Shown: one piece after another, positions 52,169 through 61,550 of the stretch
Layout: every line of letters starts with the position of its first letter
Numbering within the stretch: the first letter of the stretch is position 1
Assembly: GCF_965638725.1 (NCBI RefSeq)
Contig: NC_134951.1
Span: forward strand, 106,736,311 to 106,800,310
DNA: 64,000 bases
Direction of reading: 5' to 3'
From: Aptenodytes patagonicus
Taxonomy: Eukaryota; Chordata; Aves; Sphenisciformes; Spheniscidae
The notes under the pieces: generated by a model
What the model was told of the DNA's origin: nothing
Seen by the model: only the letters and a program-made list of their open reading frames with translations
Databases searched by the model: none
Program-made: the position numbers and the translations under genes

Positions 52169-53845
52169 ACGACTGGAGTATATCATACTATATTTTCAGA
52201 TTTCGGAAGCAAATGCTGAATCATTTCATTTTACCACTGTCTACCAGTACTAATGTAGAGAGAAAAAAGCTGAGAACTTTTCAAAATAGCTTATAATGTT
52301 GTAACAAGATCCAGTAGCTGAAAAGACAACTGGGCATATTAAGGGTAGAAATAAAGCATATGTGTTTAGTAGTTTTTTTGGTAAAACCACTTATTAAGGA
52401 CATTTTAAAATCAAGACTGGCTGTTTCCTAAAAGTTTTGCTCTACTTTGAGCAGGAATTAGTTCAAGGAATTCAATAGCTTGTGCAGTTTAAGAAGTCAG
52501 AGTAGACGGTTTTAGGAGCTGTGACTCTATTTGTCTACCTATAATTGACCCATCAATTAATCAAACTGGATTGGACATAAGGGCAGTTTCTCAGTTAACG
52601 CTAATTCATTCATAAAATGAATACATTATCGATTACTATTTTTAAATATACTTAGTTGTAGAAATGCCTATAATTAAGAGTCCAGACCTTTGAGCTAGAC
52701 ATCCATGATCTACACTTGAACTGGGATACGGAGTAAATGGCAGTCCTCGCGCGCAAGATGCGGTACTGGGTTAGTCAATTAGATACTGCTTTTATTATTC
52801 TAACTGGATACGCTAATTCCATCCCTGCTGTCTGTAGATCTACAGTGGGTCATGATTAACATTTAGCTCAGTGGTACAGGGTGATAGCATATTTTACGAT
52901 GACTGAACCTATTTTCATTGCTCACTCTTTCCTTGTAAAAAAGTGGTTTTAAGTAATTCAACTAATGCCGGTCCAGAAAGATACATTATTGCAGTGGCTC
53001 CAATAGTTTCATCATGTTACGATGGATGAGAACGTCAAAGATGTTAAAGATATGCAACTGGATATAAAATACATTAGTTATATGGAATAGTTTATTGTTA
53101 GGGCCCTGAGGGCACAAATAGACCTTAATTTCCTGGGCCAGTCTCCCTGGGGACCCCCACCCACAACCCCCGCACCTTGTCTCCTGCTGCCCCAGACAGG
53201 GTCCCTGGACCTGGTTCACCCCCTGGCCCTGCCTGGGGCTGTCGACGGACCTGTTTCCAGCACATGGCTTTGTTTGTCCAGCTCAGCCCCTGCGGGACCG
53301 TGCCGTGGTGGGTGAGGGATCCAACTTCAAAACAGGGGGAGGCTGGGGTTTGGGGGGTCACATGATTTCCCTTACACTAGAGTACTTCCAAATTCTGATT
53401 CTCGGGGTGGCCCCACAAATAGTTGAGCTTATGCAGCTGGGCAGGTGCTTCACAGCTGAAAATGGGATGGGGTTAGGGCAGATGCAGACACACCTACACT
53501 GCAGCTCAGGTGGTGTGCTGGGTTAGCTCTGACTGGCTCATTCGGGTGCCGACAGCAGAGGAGGACCAGCAGCACCCAGCTTGACGGACATCTGTGATGC
53601 TGGGGAAAGTGCCTTGCACCTCAGCGTTGCTCTTCACCCCCACTGTGGCTGTCACCCTGTGCCCGCAATGAGGCAGTATGGGATGTGTTACAATTTTTTG
53701 CAAATTGAATTTTGCATGCTTATTTTCTCTACTGTTAATTTTAGTGTTTCTATTTTTACTTAGTTGGAATTACCCTAAGAAACAGACTAGGTTGGAATAT
53801 TAATATTGAATAGCTACAGACTACTGCTGCTGCTGTTTTAATTTA

Positions 53846-53940
53846 GGACTAGATTCTCGGCTCAGCAACACAAGAGTAACTTTAGTGAAATGAATAGCTC
53901 TGTCACATACTGCACTGTTAATAAGATTAAAATCTAGTCC
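53846..53940. repeat. 95-bp MITE-like element with perfect 10-bp terminal inverted repeats
   Basis: GGACTAGATT (53846-53855) and AATCTAGTCC (53931-53940) are exact reverse complements and bound a 95-bp AT-rich unit without coding capacity. The ends resemble those of the 34481 element (GGACTAGATT there too), so both may belong to one old family. Confidence 0.6.
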
Positions 53941-55239
53941 TTTCACCTCAATCCTACTGGATCAATTTTTATTTTATTTTTATTTAGCAACATTCTCAAA
54001 GCACTTTTGCAAGCTAATTTCTTATTTCAAGTTTGCTTCTTCAACACACTTCTCTTCTTTCCACTTTACTGATTTACTTCCTCATGGAAATTTTGAGCCT
54101 CAAGTTTCAACTGGTGTGTTTAGTCAAAAAGGATCTTACCAATGATTTACTGTACAAATGATTTAACACAAAATTAAATACACAGATACTAACAGCAGAG
54201 ATTACAACCTTTGGGTGCTCACATCAATCTACACTGCTCATGAACTACTTTACTTATATTCCTGAAAGGAATATTCTCTTAGTGCTGTATCAGGGTGTTG
54301 TACAAATGATAATTATATGCAGAATACTTGGGCACAAAGCTGTAGCACTTTTCTTAGTACAGACAGCTTTATTGGTTTCCCTTAGGTTGCATTGGCATAT
54401 CAGTAATAGATTTATTCTTAATAATTCTAAGATAGGAATTCTTACTTTACATAAATTCAGTATTTTCTTGCTGTTGGGAGGTTTTGTTGTATTTACAACA
54501 TGGCTGTCACTGACATATTCAGACTTCTTGTTGTTTGTTTCTTTGCTGATTGACTCATTCTTTATAAAGAGAAGCCCATCCCTTATGACAATTTTTCATT
54601 AATTCCATGGGATTTTTTTGGCTCAGACTACAGGATATTATCCTAAAATACTAGGAGAGGATGGTCAGCTTTCCAGCCTCTGAGCCGTAACCTAAATCTG
54701 GCATCCACAAGCCATGCACAACAGCGCTGGGCTGGCCAAGGCCCTGGCCTGACTCTCAAGTTGGCCCAGCTGCAGCAGGGGTGGGCTGGCCACCTCCGGA
54801 GGCCCCTTCCCCTCATATTTTGTGATGTCCTGCTCACCCCACCATCTTCAGTGGCCTTGCTTCCTTGCACCACTGGAGAAATGAGTCACGCAGGGGTCCC
54901 TCTGCCATCATAGCCCTACGGCAGGCAGTGTAAACTAGGATGGCTGGTGAGGGAACCTGAATGGCACCTGACTTGCACGAGCTGAGTCCTGCTCTAGTTA
55001 TCAAGCAGGGCATGCCACCTGAAGCCCACTGTGACCTGGACAGCAAAACTGTTCATGACTGAAGTGCTTTGTCTTGGGAGGCCTTTCTCTTACTCTGGAT
55101 AGGGGCTGTGAGGTTGGTGGGGCGAGCCCCTTCCCCGGGGCACTCCCTGCTCGAGATCTGGGTCTGAGGCCAGGTCTCGGGGAGGCTTTCACCGCGTCTT
55201 TGAGTGGAGGTATGCGTGGGCAGCCCCCTCCCTGATGCC

Positions 55240-56160
55240 AGCCCACGGCGGCTGAGCTGAGAGTGCCGGGGGCCGGGTGGCTCTCCCAGCACGCCTGCCG
55301 GGCAGGGTTTTGGGGCCCAGCGGGCCGAAATTGCCCCGGCCCCTTCCAGCCAGGCCCGGCGGAGCCGCGCCCGCAGCGGGAACACGACTTCCCGGGTGCG
55401 CAGTCGCCGGCCGCCCTCCCCGGTCACCGCCGGCTAATCCCCCGCCGCCCGGAGGAGGCGCTTCCCGGGCCGCACGGCGGGCAGGGGCAGGCGGCAGCGG
55501 CCCTCCGCCGCGCCGCAGCACGCTAGGACCCGGCGGGCCCCCGCCGCGGCCTCCCCGGGCGCCCGCTGCAGGCGTACGCGGGCCGGGAGCCCGGCGGAGG
55601 CCTGCCCCGGCGCCCCTTCCCTTCCCCGCGGCGGGATGCGCTCGGAGGCGGCGCCGCAGCCGGGCGGCCTGGAGACGTTCGTCAGCGCCGGCAAGGGCCG
55701 GGGGCTGCGGGCGCGGCGGCGCTACGCCGTGGGAGAGCTGCTCTTCAGCTGCCCGGCCTACACCGCCGTGCTGACCGTCAGCGAGCGCGGCAGCCACTGC
55801 GACGGCTGCTTCGCCAGGTAGGGCCGGGGGAGGCCTGGGGCGGGCCCGCGGGGCGGCGGCGGCTCGGCGTGCGGCGGCGGGGCCGGCCCCGGGGCGGCTT
55901 CTCGCGGGTCGGCCGGCGGCGGCCCGCCCCAAGCCAGCGGCGGGTCGGCCCACCCGCGTCCGCCGGCCGTGGCCGCCTCAGTCGGCGGCGGCGTGCAGGC
56001 CGCTGCTCCGCGAGCGGGCCCGCTCCTCGGCCCCGCGAGCGCTGATGGCGGCAGCGGTGCCCCGCAGAGGGTTCGCCGGGGTCTCGGGGGGCCTTTCCTT
56101 GCAGAACTTTCCTCCTCCTCGGCTCGTGGTTCTCTGGCGGCAGCGCCGTGACGGAACTTT
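55240..56160 (+). promoter_or_regulatory. SMYD2: SMYD2 CpG-island promoter
   Basis: Very GC-rich, CpG-dense DNA of about 0.9 kb that covers the region upstream of the SMYD2 start codon, exon 1 and the first part of intron 1. No TATA box is evident, which fits a housekeeping-type dispersed promoter. GC-box words include GGGGCGGG at 55837-55844, and a YY1-like GATGGCGGC lies at about 56045-56053, both inside intron 1. The transcription start cannot be fixed from sequence alone and is expected between about 55300 and 55630. Long frames on both strands here are by-products of GC richness. Confidence 0.8.
55636..55817 (+). CDS. SMYD2: SMYD2 exon 1 (coding part): N-lobe of SET domain and start of MYND finger
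   Basis: SMYD2 is a SET and MYND protein-lysine methyltransferase that uses S-adenosylmethionine. Known substrates include histone H3K36 and H3K4, p53, RB1 and HSP90. This exon gives residues 1-60 and two bases of codon 61. Visible features are GKGRGLRA at residues 19-26, the AdoMet-contacting SET N-lobe motif (K20 and R22 correspond to human K17 and R19), then VGELLFSCPAY, LTVSERGSHC and the first two zinc ligands C55 and C58. The start is chosen because MRSE matches the family N-terminus and places these motifs three residues later than in human. The extra residues fall in a Pro/Gln/Ala-rich stretch near 5-9. The ATG has G at -3. The exon ends CCAG|GTAGGG, and reading through would hit TAG at once. 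Close relatives SMYD1 and SMYD3 differ in these motifs, so SMYD2 is favoured. Confidence 0.93.
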
Positions 56161-58986
56161 TAGCTCCAAACTGGTTTTCCTTGTTTAACAGTTCGGGAAA
56201 AAGAAAGAAAGAGGAAAGTTTTGCTCTTCACGTGCTCTGGCAGTTACGTAGACACATGCCTAACCTTGCGCTGATGGGAAGTTTCATCCTAACGTCACAG
56301 TAACATCGTAATGTTATGTAATAGTAACGTAGTAGTCACTGATTTTAATGAAGTTTTGAAAAGGGAGAAAGGGTCTGCAGCTGCCTAATTCGCGCTTTGC
56401 ATTTCCATGGTGCGAATGGAATATAGATGAATGGAATATATATAGCTGTAATGAAATACATAGAAATATCTGTATGCTTCTCTGTCCGAAACCTTAGTCT
56501 TCTGGCAAATTACTTTTACTAGGGCAAAGCACAGGCAGCGCGAGAGATTCGTTACCGTGTGACAGTGAGCCTTTAAACTCGAGTGCGGCGTGCGCTGACG
56601 GCAGGCCTGCTGCTGCGTGTTTCGTGGCTCCCGGCTCTGGCGGGCTGCGGGGTGCTCGAGTTTTCTGGGGGCTCAGCAGCTGCCCCTCCTCGCCTGTGTG
56701 GAGGGGCAGTTTGACCTGGTGCGGGTATTCCAGTGGTTGCCATAAACCTTTCAATGTCAGCTGCCACAGCAAAAAAAAAAAAAAAAAAAAAAAGCAGCTT
56801 AGGGTTATCGTTAGAAAATTAGGCATGGACGTGACACTGTGGCATGTCACACCACACCACGTTTTTAAAAGGTATAGTACTTTCCTGACTTTTGGCAGCT
56901 TACGAAGAATGCTTACCTGGTTATAATTCCGAGCAAATGTTAGTGCTTGCCTCAGTAAAGGAAAACAACTGTTGTACTTTTGCTGTTTTTACCAATATGT
57001 AAGTATTGCTTGCATATGTAGACTGAGAGGCAGACTGAAGAATATAATTACTACACTCCAGTAGGTCTTTTAATCTCTTGTCCTGTCATCTTAACTCACT
57101 TATGATTTTCATTTTCTTCTCTTTTCTCTTGACCTTGTCCTTTTTCTTTCCTCATTACCTTATCTACTTACATGACTTATGCACTTTATTCACCCCTCTC
57201 TGCATATGAGCACCTAATATGGTTCCTAGTGAAGTCAGTGAAGCAAGTCCCATTAATTTGTAGAACTGAGGTGATTTTCCTCTCCTCCTTCACCACCCGT
57301 GGCTTTTCCTAGCCCATAAGTTTTGGGTTTTTTTTCTCTTGTGCCTAACCACAAATTCCCTTGTGCCAAAGAAACTGGCTGGTTTTGTTTATCACATCCA
57401 GAAGATTTCTCTCTGTAAAAGGACCAAGGAATACTTTCCATGCTCCGCTGATATGAAATAATATTGTAGAGATACCTATTATCTCATGGAATAGCTTTTA
57501 AAGATCATCTCCAGGAGCAGCCTATTTAAATGCTGCTTGTTCTCCATGCAAGCTTCTCCCATGGAGCTCTGGAGGAACACAGTGATCAAGGAATACACTG
57601 AATGCAGTACCACAGCAGTTACAGTGGGGTAGTCTGAAACCTATTTCACACCAGGGTGATGAGGTTCCACTAAGAGGAAAGATACCTCAGTGATGTAACT
57701 TGATCTGCCAGTGCTCAGAAATGTGTTTCGTGTCTGTGCCCCGTTGCATTAGCACTGAACTAGTACATACTAGATTCTGAACTGTGCTTGTTGAACTTGC
57801 GAAGAGTGTTAGGAGGAAGGTTGTGGGCTCAGCACTAGTCTTGGGAAGAGAAACTTTGCTAAGTGGTCATGAAACTGTTGTTGTAAAATGGGCAGAATGA
57901 GACTAGAACGTTGTATTTGCATCTGGTAGTATTTGTTACTTTAGATACGCAGCTGCGCTTGAGGTACATACTGTCAGCAAGCAGAGTCATGATGTTAGCC
58001 TGACTCACTCACGTTGCACCTTCTACTTCGCAAGAACAATCAGAGGATGGATGTCAAGACTTGCTACGCTTTATGGACTCTGAATGCCAGTGACCTCTGA
58101 AGTGTTGTACACTATCATATTGTACAAGGACTCTCACCCTTGTTTTACTCCAATGAACTTACCTCAGTTTAAGACAATTTTTTGCCACTTATACTGGGGA
58201 GGGTGTGTAGATATTTTAAAGTATTCAATACTGCTGAGAGGTCCCTATTGCTGTCACACCAAAGTGTCACATGTTGGGTAACAAATGCTCTATTTTTGAT
58301 GGGATCTGCTACAACACATGCACCTTGAAGCAGAAAAGGACCTTCCTTTTGGCAGTTCCCTGTGTTGGGATATATACAGATATAAAAAAGGAGAGCGCGA
58401 GCCTTAGGTCACCTTAGAATACACAGATATCAGAGCAGAGGTTAGCAGGACAGTGAGAAGCTACATGGTGTCAGGAGATCAAACATTTAATAATGCAACA
58501 TGTTTTCTTGGTGTTGGGAGGTGGTTACTCATAAAACAACGGTCATGCTTTCTGTAACCAGACAGAGAAGCAATGGAACTGGCAGAACAGAAGCAAAGGG
58601 TTAGTATTGGTGAGCAAGTATACAGAGCAATTGGGAAGTTTGGAAAACAAGGAAAAGTGAGCTATCAGTATGCATCATATATTGGCAAAAAATGATGCTT
58701 TCTGTCAAATAGCATAGAATATCATGTTTCCAAACCCAGCAATTTATCAGGACAGCGGAGTGCTTTTGCATAATAACAGTTGTTAGGAAAAACTTGCTTT
58801 TGAAACTCTAAACAAATAAAAATAGTGTCTGCTATCGGAAGATGGGTTTCAAGCTGTAGTTGTAGCGTTCTGAAGAAAATAGAGTTTTCATTGTGAAATG
58901 CAAAATATTGTGCAAAAAGTGATGCAGGATACATTTGGATTTCATTCCGATTTATAGAACAGAATACTTTCTGTTTTCTTTTTAAG
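55818..58986 (+). other. SMYD2: SMYD2 intron 1
   Basis: A 3169-bp GT-AG intron. Its first 340 bp or so belong to the CpG island, and the rest is AT-rich. It holds a 23-base poly-A run at 56771-56793. The 3' end has a good polypyrimidine tract, TTTCTGTTTTCTTTTTAAG. No further exon was recognised inside. Confidence 0.85.
56771..56793 (+). repeat. Poly-A run (23 A)
   Basis: Pure A tract in SMYD2 intron 1. It could be the tail of a retroposed fragment, but I recognise no retrocopy upstream and no duplication, so it is called a simple repeat. Confidence 0.9.
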
Positions 58987-59050
58987 GAAAGAAGGATTGT
59001 CCAAGTGTGGAAGATGTAAACAGGCCTTTTACTGCAATGTGGAATGTCAG
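58987..59050 (+). CDS. SMYD2: SMYD2 exon 2: MYND zinc-finger segment
   Basis: This 64-bp exon continues the frame from exon 1: AG from exon 1 plus G gives Arg61, followed by KEGLSKCGRCKQAFYCNVEC and Gln82. It provides four more MYND zinc ligands: C68, C71, C77 and C81. The last two ligands (His and Cys) would be in exon 3, outside the window. The MYND finger helps bind proline-rich partners and lies against the SET core. Borders are TTTTTAAG|GAAAG on the left and TGTCAG|GTATGG on the right, both good splice sites. The peptide appears identical to mammalian SMYD2 over this stretch as I remember it. A minus-strand frame of 188 codons overlaps this exon but is a shadow. Confidence 0.95.
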
Positions 59051-59069
59051 GTATGGTAATGCAATTATA

Positions 59070-59101
59070 GGGTGAGGGTGCGGGGGGGAAGGAGGGAGGG
59101 G
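59070..59101 (+). other. G-quadruplex-forming run just inside SMYD2 intron 2
   Basis: Five runs of three or more G (59070-59072, 59076-59078, 59082-59088, 59094-59096, 59098-59101), separated by loops of 1 to 5 bases, start 20 bases after the exon 2 donor site. This fits the standard G3+N1-7 pattern on the coding strand. Intronic G-runs near a donor are known to affect splicing of short exons. Confidence 0.7.
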
Positions 59102-61149
59102 TTGCTGAACTCCATTTCTTGTTTGTGTGGCATTGATAGTCTCTAATTGTCATTATGGTTAATAGTAGTCCAGTCAGTTTTAGCATCCCGCAGATGCTGA
59201 TCGTGGAGTTGTGCATTGGACAATTACAGGATTTGGACATGGTCTGCATGAGTCTTTCAGGATCAGTAGCTCCAGGGCTTGGTACCACTGAGACTTTGAT
59301 TAGAGCTGCCTGTCAGCCCACTAATTATGTCTGTATTACTTCTTTCTTTAAGCACAAACCAGATAATTTAACATTAGCTCGCTAAACTGGTAAGAGAGTC
59401 TGTGTCTAATGGAAAAATCAAATCACTAAATAGCTATCTTAAGGGGGTTTTGTTGGTTTTTATTTAGAATCTTTGCAAATATTTTGGGTGGCCACAGCTG
59501 ACAGTAGTCATAACCATTTGAAACCTACCTAGCTTTCTCCGTAGCTCACTCATTCTGGCAACTTTTGTTCTTTTTGTATTTTTGTTTTTTAAAAGCCCCT
59601 GAAAATAGAATATAAGCGTACACTAAAGCAGAGCAATATGAAGTCATCCAAAACATTTGCATGCAGTTTTAATTCCATTTTTACTTCAAACTAGAATAAG
59701 CACCTCTCAAAAAAAAAAAATTTTGCCAGAACTAGTATCTAGCCTTTGTGGGCTGTCAACTTGATATGGAAGAATTATCCAGTTTACGTGTGAAAAACTC
59801 AACTGGATTGCTAGCTAAATAACGTAAGCTATGTAAGATCTGTGGTGCTGGGCACAGAGTATGGAACAGTGCTCATGAAGGATTTGAGTCACCAAAGGTC
59901 TGGCATGCAACTATGTGTTAGCTATAAATAATCCAAACCTTCTCCTACATGGGAGCGTGCTGTTGAGTGCGTGGGTTGCATGCAAAGTATTCTCCATTGT
60001 CATTATCTGGATGGAGATGTTGCAGTTTGTGCTGTTCAGTTCCCAAGCACTTTGGAGATGGCTACCGCCTTTATTTCAAGGATATATCTTATACTCCCAT
60101 TGCAAAAGTTGCAAAGCGAGCCTGGCCTCCCCTTAGTTTTCCTTCTATGGCCTCCCCAGATTCCTGCTTTCCCACAGCGTCTTAGTGAATTGTGGGTGAA
60201 TCAAATGGCCTTTTGGTTTTGAAGCACCAGGAGGACTCAAAATGCTTAAAATAAATAAGTTTTTTACAAAATTTGCAATAGTTCACAGAATATTGAAAGA
60301 TTGACAGCCAGCAGTTGCTGGGAAGAAAGAGAACGCTTACTGTGTGAGCATTCTTAAGGCTCTTGAGAGAAATCTGGATGAGTTTTAAAGACAGTATAGA
60401 AAAAACCCATGATTCATTCATGAGAAATGCTTATCTGTAAGAAATGTTTCCATATGACATTATTTCTTAGGAAGCTTTTAACTAGATGAGAGAAGGAAAT
60501 GCTTGAACAAAGCAATTTACTGGCTGTTTAGCGCTTTTTATCTGAGATTGTGAGTTTCTTCTCTTACCATATAAAATTCACAATGGTTTATGAAGCAGGT
60601 AAGCAAGATTTACTGAAGTAGGAAAGCTCAGTGATTTGTGCCAGGAAAAATAGCAAGTAGATATCATGGTGGAAGTAGTAGAACTTATTTCTGCTGATCC
60701 ATGGTCCTTTGCTTTTACCTCCAAGTCCCTTCTTCAGTCCCTCCCTCAGTGTCCTGACTTCTAGCCTTGACAAAGTTTATGCTTTTATATTTAAGAACAA
60801 GGAGGGTTTTTTTCTCTCTTTCCGCTGGGTAAAGTCTTGTACAGGTATTGCTTTCTTAATTTGATTCTTTTTTAATTTTTTTTTTTTTTTGTGGTCAGAA
60901 TACTCTTTCTCTAGTAGGGCATATTCCGAGAATAAAAAACTGAACTGCTCAAACTGATTGTCCTTAAGACTGCAGGAGGTGATGCTCAGCAAAAGCCTGT
61001 CTGTCTGATAAGTTAATGAATTAAAATCTTTTCTACCTGTTGGTGTGTAGTATGATGCTTTAGATACAAAGGCATTTTTTAGATGTTGTGATGTCTAGAC
61101 AATAGTATGACAAGCACAGGTACCAGCACTTCACTCTTACTGGTGGTAT

Positions 61150-61550
61150 GCATATGGCTTTTGACTCCCTAGTTGATATAACGTTAACTTCCATGTTTTG
61201 GGCCCTTCTGAGTCTGATGAAATTTATGAATGTTGCTGAGATTGAATTCTTTGACATTCTTTCAAAGTTACCTTCAAGCATAATATTCTCTAGAAACTGG
61301 TCTCCACTGACTGTACGTGCTGCACAGACAATCTGCACTGCATCTTCATCCCTGTCTTGTTCAAAGGCACTTTTCAGCAGTTCAGCAATTCTTTGTCAAA
61401 GCCAGAAAGGACATCTGTGCCTTGATACTGAACTTGTAACACTGGGATGTACAGTAAATGTGTCCCTTTTGCCTCCATGGATGTGAGACTTCTTCACGCA
61501 ACACTGATAAAAGGACAGGGCTGTACTTGAGAATTGTGATGGCATTGTTA
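61150..61550 (-). pseudogene. Broken reading frame of an uncharacterised, probably transposon-borne protein family
   Basis: Read on the minus strand, the segment encodes protein-like text. From about 61485 to 61390 one frame gives LLYIPVLQVQYQGTDVLSGF. After a one-base frame break near 61388-61391, the text continues in another frame as IAELLKSAFEQDRDEDAVQI, then CAARTVSG, NFERMSKNSISATFINFIRL and RAQNMEV down to about 61150. Upstream, near 61550-61480, a stretch reading ALSFYQCC and SHIHGGK may belong too. From memory this order (IP.L, QG.DVL..FD, DEDAVQIV.AA, a SVP-like segment, then NFIRL) resembles a multicopy family of uncharacterised proteins in fish, cnidarian and mollusc genomes. I know no function for it. 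At least one frameshift is present and there is no start or promoter, so it is a dead copy lying antisense in SMYD2 intron 2. Confidence 0.45.

Larger units (their letters stand above)
48681..55239. other. Intergenic sequence upstream of SMYD2
   Basis: Mostly AT-rich unique DNA that becomes more GC-rich at 53100-53360 and 54640-55240 as the SMYD2 promoter is approached. Palindromic relics at 49130, 52105 and 53846 are listed. A 120-codon plus-strand frame at 54240-54602 is very hydrophobic and low in complexity, and I treat it as chance. No RNA gene was seen. Confidence 0.6.

Noticed and set aside
54240..54602. 120-codon hydrophobic plus-strand frame
   Set aside because: AT-rich, Leu/Ile/Phe-rich composition typical of chance frames. 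No homologue recognised and no splice or promoter context.
55189..55953. 254-codon minus-strand frame across the CpG island, opposite SMYD2 exon 1
   Set aside because: Its composition is almost only Ala, Gly, Pro and Arg, as expected from GC-rich DNA. It lies directly opposite a confirmed exon and has no domain.
58722..59288. 188-codon minus-strand frame overlapping SMYD2 exon 2
   Set aside because: No recognisable domain. It overlaps a well-supported exon on the other strand and intron sequence on both sides.
59967..60185. Possible SMYD2 exon 3 near 60 kb
   Set aside because: The open frames there do not contain the expected Lys-Glu-Asp-Trp-Pro-Met-His segment or the next MYND His and Cys ligands.
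60860..60891. Long T tract as a terminator or retrocopy tail
   Set aside because: It lies inside a SMYD2 intron. No retroposed gene is seen on the minus strand beside it, so it is a simple repeat.
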